DNA from: Prorocentrum cordatum
Lineage: Eukaryota; Sar; Dinophyceae; Prorocentrales; Prorocentraceae
DNA length: 64,000 nucleotides
Assembly (NCBI GenBank): GCA_963575745.1
Contig: CAUYUJ010020250.1
Location: 32,501-96,500, forward strand
Direction: 5' to 3'
The position numbers and the translations under genes are program-made. The notes under the pieces are model-generated. The model did no database searches and was not told where the DNA came from. It saw only the letters and a program-made list of their open reading frames with translations. Numbering within the stretch: position 1 is the first letter of the stretch; every line of letters starts with the position of its first letter. Of this stretch, positions 33,301 to 60,903 are shown one piece after another.

Positions 33301-34368
33301 GATGTACCTCAACAGGCGCATGCCAGCACCTCCATCCCGGGCCGTTTTTGGCAACCACGCTGCCCCCTCGCCTCGGTCTGCTGCTGATCTCACCCAGTCT
33401 TTTTCTGTTGGGCGCACTCTGGCTTGGTGGAGCCCCCTTCGCAGCACTTGGGAAGCTGGCAGGTCTCAGCCTCGGGGCCTGCCCGTGGCGGAGCGAGGGA
33501 GAGGCCCGCGCCTCCGGCCCAGCCGACGGGGCTGCCGCGGAGGCAGGGAGGTGGGCCCGCGGGCGGGCACGCCGCGGTGCTCGTGTGCCCTGCTGCCCAA
33601 GTCGGCAGGGCCCACGCTGCCCCCCCCCCCCCCGCCACGGGCAGCACGTCACCGCGCCGCCCCCTCCTGGAGGCGCCAGACGGGCCCGCGGCGCGCCGAG
33701 GGGGAGGAGCCCGGAGGCACCCGTGGGGGGCGGAGGCGGCAGCGGAGCGGCAGATCCGGGGCCTCCCCGCCGACGGGCCGCTCGCCCTGGGCGTCGGGGG
33801 TGGATCCCCCCCCCATCCCCCCAGGCGCGGTCGCGCGCCCCGCCCCCCCCCCCCCCCGGGCGCGGCGCGGCGGAGGCGGCGAGTGCCAAGGGCGCGCGCC
33901 GCTCCCGCGCGCCGGGTGCGCGAGGGCGGTCGCGCCGCACGGCGCCGCGAGGGCAATCGGCCCGGCCCGCGCGAGAGCGCGGCCGGGCGACCCGAGGCGG
34001 GGGGCCCGCGGGGCGCCGCGGGCGGGCCCGAGGGGGGGACCCGATCGGGCGCCGCCGCCCGGGAGCACGGCGCGGAGCGCCCGAGGGCACCGCGGGAGGG
34101 CCGCGAGAGGGCCGCGAGAGGGCGCCGCCGCCCGAGCGGGCGGCGAGCGAGGCCCCCGCCGCCCGAGAGGGGGGCGGCGGGCGGGCCGGCCGCAGTGCCC
34201 GCCGCTCGGGGCGCCGCGGCGGCCGTCGTGGAGCGCGGGGCGCGCCGCAGTGCCGCCCGCCGTGGCCGCCCCGTCGCGCCGCCCGCGGCCTCGGGTGCGG
34301 GCGCGGGCGCCGAGGTCCTGCTGCGCCTGCCTTTTCTTCGAGCGGGGCGCCTTCGCCTGCCCTCGGCC
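33301..34368. other. Extremely GC-rich island
   Basis: Long runs of G and C (for example C-runs at 33620 and 33850) leave almost every frame open on both strands. The translations are Arg/Gly/Pro/Ala-rich without a domain, so I call no gene. Confidence 0.6.
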
Positions 34369-34527
34369 ACGCGCAGGGGGGGGGTGGGGGGAGGGGGCAG
34401 GGCCTCTCAGAAGCACCCCTGCTTCTTAGAAGGCGCGGGCCTGATCCATAGATGTCAGGCTGGCGCCTTCTAAGAAGCAGCCTGCTTCTAAGAAGCCCTC
34501 CCCCCTCCCCCCACCCCCTTGTGCGCG
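34369..34527. mobile_element. Foldback element, copy 1
   Basis: Two inverted arms of about 65 bp. Each runs from GCGCA through a G-rich or C-rich run into AGAAGCACCCCTGCTTCTTA then GAAGGCGC. The loop is about 15 bp. A related element is at 60535. Confidence 0.8.
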
Positions 34528-34668
34528 CCGCCAACGCTCTCCGGGCCCAGGGGGTCCCTCGCGGATCGGCCCCGCTCGGCAGACGATGCAGCAAGAGGAG
34601 GCCCAGGGCCGCGGGCGGGACTTTCTTTCACGATGCTGCACCTTTTCTTGCTGCGTCGGATCTCAGGG

Positions 34669-34831
34669 TCAGGTCGGGCCTGTCCCCCTACAGGGGGATT
34701 GTGGGCGAAAGATGAGAAAGATCCCCCCAAGCATACTCCCCCAGTGCTCAGAGATATGCAAAAAATCCTCCCCAGACTCTTTTTAAACTGTTTTCGAGTT
34801 TCCCCCCTGCAGAGGGACGGGCCCGACCTCA
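34669..34831. mobile_element. MITE family 1, copy 2
   Basis: Left end TCAGGTCGGGCCTGTCCCCC, right end GAGGGACGGGCCCGACCTCA; internal AT-rich sequence. Confidence 0.8.
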
Positions 34832-35015
34832 TCTCTGGGGGCGCCCGCGTGCCGCCGACGGCGGCCGCTTGGCGTGCCCTGCGCCGGGGTGGCGCGGCCG
34901 CGGCGGTGCGGCCGCCTCGGGCGCGCGGGGCGGGCCGTGCGCGGCCAGCGGGTCGGGGCGGCTGCCGGGCGCGGCGGGCGGGCCCTCCGTGCCACGGTGC
35001 CCGGTGGGGCTGGCA

Positions 35016-35210
35016 TTAAGTCGGGCCTGTACCCCCCAGGGGGATTTTCGACGAAAAAGCAAATACCACAAAAAGGCCCCCCCCCCAAAGGTAAAAACAA
35101 ATACTGGAAACATAGTCCCCAGGCTATTTTGGGACTATTTTTTGATTATTTTTGGGGTATTTTTTATTTTTCGTCGAAAATCCCCCTGTAGGGGGACAGC
35201 TCCGACTTAA
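35016..35210. mobile_element. MITE family 1, copy 3
   Basis: Best-preserved ends: TTAAGTCGGGCCTGTACCCC at the left and GTAGGGGGACAGCTCCGACT followed by TAA at the right. The arms extend inward through GGGGATTTTCGACGAAAAA and its complement. TTAA is present at both ends. Confidence 0.88.
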
Positions 35211-36090
35211 GGCTGGCAGCGGCGGCCAGACGTTTGCCTGCTGCTCTGGTCGCAGTCGGCGGCGAGCGATGGGGGGAGTTGAGGAGGAGGAGACCTCTTC
35301 CAAAGGCCCGCGGGACTTCTCCGAAGTCCTCGCGCCCTCCTCGAGAGGCTGTTGACATCTTCGGGGAAGGCTTAGAGCACCTCTCAGAAGGCCGTGGGAC
35401 TTCCGAGCCTTTTGAGAAGGCCCGCCCCTTCTCGCTTCCCCCCCGGGCGCGCCGCCTGCACAAGTGATGCGGTGGGAGCGAGGCGTGAGAGAACATGCTC
35501 GGTTGGTGGAGGGTACCTCAGGTTCTTCGCTTTTTTGCATGCTCTTGTGCAGCCTGGGGAAGGGTACCTTCGAGTGTTCTCCAGTTGGGACTGGTGGGGT
35601 TAGGTCTGCGGGGCAAGACGCATGCTTAATGGTTTGAGTGTTTTTGCCAGGGGAGGGGTTCATGTTCTTGTAGTCTGCTTTTCTTTCTCTGTTTCGACTC
35701 TACGCGTGACTTCGAATCCCGCCCCGCACATGTTCATTCCTTTGCAATATGTGGCACGGGCGGGTCGCGCTGCAATTGCCCAGTCTCTTATTTTATCTTT
35801 TCATCTTTTCTGCCCATGGGGCCTTCACCTTTCTGGTGCTGGCAGCATCATCTGAAGTGTCGCCTGCCGCTCTGCGCGCCAAAAGTAGAGTCTGGCTTCG
35901 GATCCGCCCACGTCATCCTCATCGTCACCATCGTCACCGTCACCACCATGGTCATCTTCTGCTGTGCGTGTCTGCAGTCAGGTTTTGCGACTTTGCGGGT
36001 ATCGGCTTCGGCGTCGCCGGCCTTCGTCAGAAGCCCAGCCGGTGCATGGGCCTGCGTCGCTTCTGCCCGGGGCTGACGTAGGCCAGGGCC
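35211..36090. other. Unassigned stretch
   Basis: No gene recognised. A piece at 35290-35430 resembles 26840-26920 (CTTCGGGGAAGGCT, CTCTCAGAAGGC). Confidence 0.4.
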
Positions 36091-36245
36091 CTACAGTCGG
36101 GGCCCTGAAGAAGGATCCCTTTTCGTTGGGGAGGGGCTCGGTGTTCCTTACGTGTTTCGAAGCTTGCCTCAGGTTTTCCTTATGTTTTCGGTTGGCAATC
36201 GAAGTTTAACTTATGGCCTCGTTCCTTATTGTAGTGGCCTTCGGC
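36091..36245. mobile_element. MITE family 2, copy lacking one end
   Basis: Starts CTACAGTCGGGGCCCTGAAG and matches, in inverted orientation, the element at 52328. The far terminal repeat is missing. Confidence 0.7.
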
Positions 36246-36479
36246 CAGTGCCGCCGATCTGGGGCGCTCCGACTGATGTGATCCTTCTTCGCCCTCGTCC
36301 CTCCTCTCTTTTTCCCTCCCGTCCTCTCACTCAGCATTTATCGAAGACGCCTACGGCGAATCACCGCCGCCCCCTGCCTTTTTGGAAGCGCCTATGTGGC
36401 CGAACGTTGAGGCCAGACCTGCCAAGCTATCGGACCACGTGTTCCCCGAATCGGTTTGGAAAGCCTTCGGGGAACACGT

Positions 36480-37100
36480 GGGCATCTTGAAGGTCATCTT
36501 GGCCGTCTTGGAGGCCTCTTGGGCAAGCTTTGGGCGATCTTTGGGGCTTTTTGGGCCGTCTCGGGCCAGCTTCGAGCCAACTTCGGCCATCTTGGTGGGT
36601 TCCTGGCACGTCTGAAGCCGTCGGAAGCCGTTTGGGGGGCCTCTATGGGCCGACTTGGGGCCCGCTTGGAATGCTCCAGGGCCGTCTTGGAGGCCATCTT
36701 GGGCGTCTGGGAGGCCATCTTGGGCGTGTTGGAGGCCTCTTGGGCCCTCTTGGGGCCCTCTAGGGGCCATCTTGGAGGCCACTTGGGCCATCATGGGGCT
36801 CTCTTGGGGGCCTCTTGGGCGATCTTGGGGGCTTCTTGGGCCGTCTCGAGCCGTCGGAGAGCCGAAAAGGCGCAAATGCCAGAATCCTTCAAAAACCAAG
36901 GAAAATCAATGATTTTGGCCTCTTCGGACTCTCCTGGAGGACCTCTTGGAGGCCTCTTGGGCCGTCTGGGAGGCCTCTGGGGGGCCTCTTGGGCCGTCTT
37001 GGGCCGTCTTGGACTCTCTTGGGCCGTTTTGGAGGCCGTCTTGGACCATCTCGGGCGGACTTGGAGGCCATCTTGGGCCATCTTCGCGATTTTTTGAGGA
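36480..37100 (+). repeat. CTTGGGGCC short-repeat cluster 2
   Basis: Degenerate units of GGCCTCTTGGGC. It contains the near-palindrome AAAATCAATGATTTT at about 36903, which recurs at clusters near 58655 and 58739. Confidence 0.92.
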
Positions 37101-37377
37101 TGTCCCGAGCGAAACGGCCGTTTTTTGGAGGATTTTTTCCGGTCGTTGAGCACGTTTGGGGGCCTTCCGGGTGGCCGGCGGGTTCTGCCGGAGCCCACTG
37201 GGGAGTTCTTTTGGAACAAGAACCAAAACCAAAACCTGAAACATCCAGCACGCCGTGCACCCCTGCAAGCAGGGGGCGGCGGATCCAGTGGCCGTCGGCC
37301 TATCCCGCCACCGTGCGTGGGTGGTGGGTCAGAGGCCTCATGGATGCTGGTTGGGATCTCGTGGTTGGCTGGGACTT

Positions 37378-37545
37378 CTGGGGGCCTCTTGGGCGCCTCT
37401 TGGGGCTTCTTGGGGGCCTCTTGGGCCTCTTGGGGCCACTAGAGGGCCTCTTGGGGGTCTCTTGGGAGCCTCTTGGGGCTTCTTGGGGGCCTCTTCTGCG
37501 CCCCTTGGGGCCTCTTGGAGGCCTCCTCGGAGCCTCTTGGTGCGG
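37378..37545 (+). repeat. CTTGGGGCC short-repeat cluster 3
   Basis: Compact array of GGCCTCTTGGG units. Confidence 0.9.
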
Positions 37546-37661
37546 GAGGGGTGGTACTCGAGTTCGGAACCACCTCGGAGGCGACCCGGCAACCCCCCCA
37601 GAGGCTGAGGCTCAGCCTCGAGGCTGTAGCTGAGACTCCTTGAAACTCACACGCCCGATCG

Positions 37662-37709
37662 GGGCCTCGTTCCTTATTTAGGGTTCCCTAGGTCAACGCC
37701 TCGACTGTA
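37662..37709. mobile_element. MITE family 2, terminal fragment
   Basis: CCTCGTTCCTTATTTAGGGT then AGGTCAACGCCTCGACTGTA, matching the other end of the family 2 element. Confidence 0.6.
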
Positions 37710-37874
37710 CCACCACGCTCAGTGGCTTGCCTGGGCAGGACGGCGGCGTCAGAAGCCAGCGCGCTCAACGCGAGTCCGCACCTGGACAGCCGTCGGGTCC
37801 CGAGGTGGCCCCTCCCAGGCTGCCCCGAAGGCATATTTCTTTTATTTTTTATTTATAAAGAGAACACACACATT

Positions 37875-38065
37875 TGTTATTATTATTATTATTATTATTA
37901 TGATCCTTCTTCTTCTTCTTCTTCTTCTTATTATTATTATGTATTATTATTATTAGTATTAGTATTACTATTACTGTTGTTTTTATTAGTATTATTATTA
38001 CTATTACTTTTATTATTATTGTTACTATTATTGTTTTAATTATTTTTATTATTTTATTAGTATTA

Positions 38066-38118
<53 letters not shown>

Positions 38119-38182
38119 TTTTCAATTATTATTATTATTATTTTTATTATTAATATTATTATTATTATTGTTGTTGTCATTA

Positions 38183-38253
<71 letters not shown>

Positions 38254-38262
38254 TTATATATA
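37875..38262. repeat. TTA microsatellite
   Basis: About 390 bp of TTA with TTC, TTG and AGT variants, ending in a TATATATA run. Confidence 0.97.
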
Positions 38263-39500
38263 CCACACGTGGTCGCCACCATCGAACCTGGTGCCGCTGC
38301 TCGTCCTGGAGATCCCTCGTCGCCACGGCTGGATTCCCGGGGAGTCGGAAGATTTGGGGGGGCGGAGGTCGGGGTGACCCTGGCACCGCTGTGCATCCTG
38401 GAGAGCCCTCGTCGCCCCGGCCGGACAGCGGAACCCAGCAGCACGGACCGTGAGCAGCAGAACCGGCCGACAGCAGCACCCTCGTGAGCAGGAGGACGGT
38501 CTACAGCAGCACGGACGCGAGCAGCGTGGCGGACTCCAGCCGCAGCACCGCGAGCAGCACGGCGGACTCCAGCAGTTCCTTGATCCCTCTCTTCGCGACC
38601 CTCCGCCCTCGCGCCTCCCACTCCAGCGACCCCCGCCCAGGGGTTGCTGTGGGCCCCAGGGAGGCTGCGACAATATCGCACAAGGAGTTGCCACGGCTAG
38701 TGGCGTGCCCCTCCAGCGTGGAGGGGACAGGGCTGGGGAGAAGGGAGGAGGCCCACCCGGAGGTCGCTTGCCCATGCCGGGGCTGGCCGAGACTGGTGCG
38801 GACGCGTGCTACCACCGGTAGCAGCAGACCTGGACAAGGGGATGGGGCGAGTCGGTGGGGCCCGGTGGCAGTCAGCGGCACCTCGTCCACGTCGGTTCCG
38901 CCCAGGACCGACGTGGGCATCGTGCCCTTCTCTGCACGAGGTGTTGCCGCGATCAGTGGCGGGGGGAGCGACGAGTCCCCCGGGGCGGCGCTGATGGATT
39001 GCCAGCCGCGGTTCGTGGCGGGTCAGAGTATGGGGTGGTTGCTCCCGGGGGCCCTGGAACCACGCCTTTCGAACACCTGGCGGCTGGGCCCTGAGAGGGC
39101 CCCGAGTCGCAGGCCGGCGACGAGGACTACCCCGAAGCCTCGAGTCGTGTCGTCCTCCTCCCTGCGGCGTCGGCGCCGGAGGGCCCTCGTCGCCACGGCT
39201 GGATTTTCGGGGCGTCGGGGGAGGGATGGATCCCGCGACCGCTGCTCGTCCTGGATAGCCCTCGTCGCCGCGGCCCGAAAGCGGAACCCAAAAGCACAGC
39301 CGTGGGCAGCAGAGCGGGCGCCAGCGGCACCATCGTGATCCAGTTCGTGCCATCCCTGATTCTGGCGGGAGCTTCCGCAAGGGGCCACGGAAGCTGGCGG
39401 GAGGGAGGCAACCAGGGCGGCCTCCTAATTGCACGGTGGCACTCCAGAACGGATCCACCTACCATCTGGGTACAGCAGCGCGAGCAGCGCGTGCGAGGAG
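38263..39500. repeat. GC-rich stretch with CCTCGTCGCCACGGCTGGA repeats
   Basis: CCCTCGTCGCCACGGCTGGATT occurs in part at 38308 and 39184, and CCTCGTCGCC.CGGCC..A..GCGGAACCC at 38407 and 39259; an inverted copy lies at about 60166-60192. GCAGCAGCACGG-type short repeats lie at 38430-38575. No gene recognised. Confidence 0.6.
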
Positions 39501-39504
39501 GGGG

Positions 39505-39790
39505 GCCAGGGCGGCGGCATGCTGACGCGCGGGCCCCCCCCGTGCATGGTGTGCTTCGGGCCGGTCTGCGACGGCCCTGCCACGCGCGTGAGGCTGCTGG
39601 CCCCTGGCAGGCTCACGGCCGCAGGGCCCGAGAGCATCGTGTCGGACAGGCTGCTGGGCGTGGCCAGCGAGCGGCTCCGCCTCGGCGAAGAGCTCCAGCA
39701 GAGCGGCCACGCCTTCCCCCGGGACCCGGGCCGCCGACTGCGCGCCGAGGGCGGCCTCCTGTGCGCACGCTTCGACGGCGCAGCGGCAGC
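39505..39790 (+). other. Possible coding fragment, unknown product
   Basis: Frame reads CMVCFGPVCDGPATRVRLLA then PGRLTAAGPESIVSDRLLGV and ASERLRLGEELQQSG. Third codon positions are almost all G or C and the composition is globular. No family recognised. The reverse strand is also open, so strand and reality are uncertain. Confidence 0.3.
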
Positions 39791-39829
39791 CGGCACTTGC
39801 GCTACTCGGCCAGATGTTGGGAGCGAAGC

Positions 39830-40310
39830 TGGAGCTCACGATTCCGGCGCCCGCGAGCCGCACCGCAGTCTCCAGCACGACGCCGGCCCCCGGGAGCAGT
39901 ACCGCCACATGTCCGAAACGATCCTGGGCCAGGGAGCAGCACCGCAGTGTCCAACGTGACTCCAGCGCCAGTAGGCAGCGCCGCGGCTTCCAGCGCGGCT
40001 CTGGCGCCTGTGAGCGGCAGCAATTTCCTTCACGTCCCTGGCGTGCGCGAGCAGCGCCGCAGTCTCCCATGCGCCCCCAGCAGCAGCGAGCGGCAGCGCG
40101 GTCTGGAGCACGGTTCCGGTGCCAGCGCGCGGCAAGGCAGCTTCCACGATCCCGAGGCCAGTGAGCAGCACCGCAGCTTCCAACGCGACCCAGGCGCCAG
40201 TGAGCAACGCCGCAGTTTACAGCTCGGAGCCGGCGCCAGTGAGCAGTACAGCAGTGTCTGCGACTTCGGGGCCAGTGGGCAGCGCCGCAGTTTCCAATAT
40301 GCTTCCAGCG
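39830..40310. repeat. 39-bp minisatellite (13-codon period)
   Basis: Degenerate units of about 39 bp, clearest at 40158, 40197 and 40236 (GCGCCAGTGAGCAGCACCGC then AGTTTCCAACG). The + strand reads as ASEQ(H/R)RSFQRDPG repeats. Diverged copies extend back to about 39830. Confidence 0.8.
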
Positions 40311-40339
40311 GCAAAAAAAGGCGGCAGCACGGGGACCCA

Positions 40340-41140
40340 GCCGCCCTCCGCCAAGGAGGGGCTCGGGGAGGCACGCCAGAGCGGGCCCCGAGTGAGGGTG
40401 GGGTTCGAACGCCCGCGCCTCGGGGCTGCTGGGGGGAGCCCAGAGCGTAGCTGCGCCAGGAGAGAAGGAGAGGCGGCACCGACGGCGCCAACGAGGAGGA
40501 GGGGCGCAGGCCTGCGTCCGCGGGGCATCCGCCGGAGGAGGCGAGCGGAGATCCGCGCGGCGCGGGACGCGCGCTCGCGCCCGCCGCGCGGGGAGGGGGG
40601 ACACTCCCTCCTGGCTGCCCGACCAGCCCCGCCTCGGGCGCAGGCCACCTGGGCGAGCCGGAGCCCCGTTCCCCACGGGCCTCGCGGCCCCAGTTTTGGC
40701 CCCAGTTTTGCCGCCCCGCTGTGCCGCCCCACGCGCTGTCGGTGTGCGACGGCGGTGCCCCCCGTGCCTGGCTCGGGCGCCGCCGTGAGCCGGTGCTGGG
40801 CCACGGGGCGCCGCCGCCCCGCTCGTCGGGGGTTCCCTGCAGGCGGGGCGCTCCTCCTCCAGCCATTGCCCCCCCTCCTCCCTTGCGCCTTTTCCCCTCC
40901 GCCCCCTCGCGCGCCACCATGGGGCCGCTTGCTGTCGCTCCTGGCGTGCAGCCCCCCCGGCGGCCGAGCCGGCGGCCGCTGCGCTAGGGCGCATCACCCC
41001 AGCCTGACGCTTAGTGGGAACAGCATTTTGCTGTTGGCAAACCGAAGTCTGGATTTCGTCTTCGCTTCTACTTGTGCCCTCCAGCTCCTCTGTCCTTCGC
41101 GGCTGGCCTGTTTGTCTTCTTGCCTCCCTCCTGCGTGCTG
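40340..41140. other. GC-rich unassigned stretch
   Basis: High GC, open on both strands, no domain recognised. Confidence 0.4.
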
Positions 41141-41625
41141 GCCAATTCGCGTTTTTGTCGCCCCGATCGCTCACTGCTGGTGCAGCTCTTCTGCCTCGCC
41201 GCTGACGGACAAATACACCGGTTTTTGCATGCAGTTGTCCCGCGAGCCAGCAGCGCAGCTGGTGTCGTTTTCGCAGCGACGAAGTCATTAAGGGTCTCAG
41301 TTGCCTGCAGAGAGCTTGGTTTCGGATCGCAGGATGCGAAGCATTGACCGAGCCATGCCGTGCCCGTGCCGGTGCCGTATGCCGGCCAATTCGCGTTTTT
41401 GTTGCCCCGATAGCTCACCGCTGGTGCAGCTCTTCTGCCTCGCCGCCGACGGACAAATACATTGGCTTTTGCATGCAGTCGGCCCGTGAGCCAGCAGCGC
41501 AGCTGGTGTCGTTTTCGCAGCGACGAGGTCAGTGAGGGGTTTCAGTTGCCTGCAGAGAGCTCGGTTTCGGATCGCAGAATGCGAAGCATTGGCCGAGCCG
41601 TGCCGTGCCCGTGCCGGTGCCGTAT
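41141..41625. repeat. 244-bp tandem duplication
   Basis: GCCAATTCGCGTTTTTGT begins at 41141 and again at 41385. The two units match closely through GAGAGCTYGGTTTCGGATCG. Confidence 0.9.
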
Positions 41626-41925
41626 TTGGTTTTGCAGAACGCGGAAACCCCGCCGTGCCGTGCCGTGCCGTGCCGTGTTTTTTGTTTATAATTCAAAAAT
41701 TGCGAAACATGTGCTGGCCGTGCCGTGTTGCGCCGTGCCGTGCCTGATCCTCAGAATGCGAAAGTGGTTCCGTGTCGTGCCGTGCCGTGCCGTGCTTGGT
41801 GTTTTTGATGCGAAAACTGTACAGTGTCGTGCCGTGTTCGTTTTTCAGAATGCGAAGTACGTGTTGTGTCTTGCCGTGCCGTGCCCGCGTGCCGTCCTGT
41901 GCCCGCATGCCGTGCCTTTCGGGCG
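41605..41925. repeat. CCGTG pentanucleotide-rich stretch
   Basis: Runs of GTGCCGTGCCGTGCC separated by diverged phrases TCAGAATGCGAA (41750, 41845), which also occur in the preceding 244-bp unit. Confidence 0.85.
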
Positions 41926-42419
41926 CATTTCGAAGTCCGTTCGCCGTCAGTTTTCTGATGCAGGGTCGGTGTCTAGAGATTCCAAGCAGTCTCACTTGTT
42001 GGTGTTGCTGTTGAAAAGGCACGGGCCACGGCCCCTTCCCCTCCCGACAAGAACAAACAACACCACCAGTATCACCACCACCACCAGCAACAACAATAAT
42101 CATTTCAAAATTGCTCTATCTGATCAGTTCGCGTGCTACTCAACGCGTGTATCCCGAACCCTCGGTACCCGCCCTCATCGTCTTCGATCGTACCGCCCTG
42201 GGGGTACATCTTCCTTACCAGTCGCGTGTAATTGGTGCCGCTTTTGAAACTGGGGACGAGAGGACGGATGGAAGGGGGGAGGGAGAAGCATGGAGCACGG
42301 GACTCGCAGAAGAGGGGCTAAGAGCAGAAAACACGTGGCAGAACCAGACATGCCCATCGGGTGGGTAGACCCTAACGGGCGGGTCGGGAAGCCAAACTCA
42401 ATCGGCCAAATCGAGAATG

Positions 42420-42812
42420 CGTCTTGTTGAAACGTGAGTATTGCGTGAACCGCGGGGGGAGCTCGAACGACAGCGCGATTCCTACGATAATCGTGAAGCG
42501 GGCCAAAGAGAGAACGTGATTTCTGAGTTTCGAGGGCGCGTCGTCTGAATCAATTGCGAGAGTGTACCACCTGGGGCGCGAGCCCTGCATAATTTTGAAG
42601 AGCTGCCGCGCGAGAGCGCGATTGGTAAGTAAATGGTGAGGAAGTATCCGGCGGGAACCGTTGTTGTTGTAACTTGGGGGCCAGGAGCCCAGTTTGGTGA
42701 CCCCCAGCTTTCCTTGATAAAAAAACAGGTGCGGGCCCATGAAGGACACTTCAACTGAAAAACGCAATGTCCCGGAGGGGGGGGATTCAACAACAGCAGT
42801 AATAACAACACC
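42420..42812 (-). repeat. Dispersed repeat family B, diverged partial copy
   Basis: On the - strand it starts with TTG/TTA triplets, then GTTGAATCCCCCCC, then follows the B order: TTTTTCAGTTGAAGTGTCC.., TGGCCCCCAAGTTACAACAA, ACGGTTCCCGCC.., ACTTCCTCACCATTTA, CGCTCTCGCG. Much more diverged than B1 and B2. Confidence 0.7.
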
Positions 42813-42844
42813 GCCGACGGCTTCCGCTTCCGCCGCCGCAGGTT

Positions 42845-43300
42845 CCTGAAGGATTCCTAACGGATTTCGAAGGGGTTGCTGAAGGATTCCGTAGGGATCG
42901 CCGAGGGATCCCTGAGGATCCTCAGGCTGCCGAGAGGATTTTTGAGGGATTGCTCAAGGATTCCTCAGGAAGCCCATGAAGTTCTTAAATAATTCTTAGG
43001 TATTCCTGGGGATCCAACAAGGATTCCCGAGGATGATTGAAGGACCCGTGAGGATTCTTACGGGATGCCTGGGGGAAATCCGCATGTAGTCCAGAAGGAT
43101 TCCAGAGGATTCCGAAGGGGCTCGTGTGAATTCCTCAGGGATCCCGAAAGGATTCTTCAGGGCATCCTTCAGGGATTCCCGAGGGAACCGTACGTATTCC
43201 TGGCGGATCCCTGAGGACTCCTCAGGGCTTTTCTGGGGATGCCACTGCAGGGGTTTCTGGGGGAGTCCTGAAGCTTCTGGAGGTTTCCTGGCGTATTCCT
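42845..43300. repeat. GGATTCCTGAGG short-repeat cluster
   Basis: Degenerate AGGGATTCC/CCTGAGGA units of about 12-24 bp over 450 bp. Confidence 0.88.
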
Positions 43301-43309
43301 GGCGAGGAT

Positions 43310-43580
43310 GATGGGGGGTGGTCGCGATGATGATGATGCAGATGATGGTGGTGATGATGGTGCTGCTGCTGCTGATGATAGTGATGATGATGCTGATGTT
43401 GATGATGATGGCAATGCTGATGATGATGGTGCTGATGATGACGATGATGTTGATGATGATGGTGATGATGATGCTGATGAGTGTGATGGTGATGGTGGTG
43501 AGTGTGATGCGAGTGATTCTGCTGATGACTATGATGATGGTGATGCTGAGGATGGCGATGGTGGCTGTGGTCGTCGTCGC
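43310..43580. repeat. GAT microsatellite 5' of the VSP gene
   Basis: GAT/GCT/GGT triplets in frame with exon 1 downstream, which makes the open frame look longer than the likely exon. Confidence 0.92.
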
Positions 43581-43844
43581 GTTTTCACCACCATTCTCGT
43601 TGGTAGCGGCTCTGGCTCAAATCGATGGGCCCCGAGTCTTAGCCGCCACCCTCCAGCGGTGGGCTGCGTCATGGCTGCTGGCAGAGTCGAGCCTCCCCCT
43701 GATGTATGCGGTGCCACTATCTGCTCTTCAGAAACCAGCGATACGTCACGCCCTTCGGCGCCCACACCTTGCATGCCAACTCGGAGGAGTAATGCATCAC
43801 AGTGTTCGAGTATGCACAGCGCCTTCAGTTGCTTCAGTGCGCAG

Positions 43845-60436
<16,592 letters not shown>

Positions 60437-60534
60437 GCGCCCGGGGTCGCAAGACTTCGGAGGGAGGAGATCGGAGGCGGCGATAGCAAGAAGCTGGAAT
60501 ATACACATGACCAGTGTAGGGATGTTTTTTAGCG

Positions 60535-60694
60535 GCGCGCAGAGGGGGATAGAAGGAGGGGAGAAGGCTTCTTAGAAGCAACCCTGCTTCTTAGAAGGCT
60601 CCGGCCTTACGTCTATAGAGAAGGCCAGCGCCTTCTAAGAAGCAGGGGTGCTTCTAAGAAGCCTTCCCTCCTCCTCCTACCCCCCTCTGCGCGT
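60535..60694. mobile_element. Foldback element, copy 2
   Basis: Inverted arms of about 65 bp: left GCGCGCAGAGGGGGATAGAA then GGCTTCTTAGAAGCAACCCT, GCTTCTTAGAAGGC; the right is its complement, ending CCCCCTCTGCGCG. Loop about 25 bp. Confidence 0.85.
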
Positions 60695-60700
60695 GGCCGA

Positions 60701-60903
60701 GTTTTTCGATCCCAGGACTTTGTTGACGGTCGGGAGCGACGTCGGGGTGGTGTGGTGTACACTTTGTTTCCACTCCCAGGGGAGCCAACGAAAGATGTAT
60801 GCACCAGGATCCTGTGTACACCAGGGCCAGGATCCGCTGTCCTGGGCAAATTTCAGTGCAGGGCCGGAGAACATGTCGGCGTATAGAGTTCGGTTCCCTA
60901 GAC
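60701..60903 (+). repeat. Dispersed repeat F, copy 2
   Basis: GACGTCGGGGTGGTGTGGTG, CACCAGGATCCTGTGTACAC, ending AGAGTTCGGTTCCCTA. Directly follows foldback copy 2. Confidence 0.85.

Noticed and set aside
33301-34430. Several long open frames in the GC island, up to about 500 codons
   Set aside because: Lack of AT leaves nearly all frames free of stop codons. The products are Arg/Gly/Pro/Ala-rich and open on both strands.
40385-40420. tRNA T-arm-like GGGGTTCGAACGCCC
   Set aside because: The flanking bases do not form a T stem and no acceptor, D or anticodon arms could be placed.
60437-60532. VSP ending at the stop at 60530 without a further intron
   Set aside because: Possible, but the sequence after GAGCAG loses family similarity and the site AG|GC matches the other donors, so an intron is more likely.
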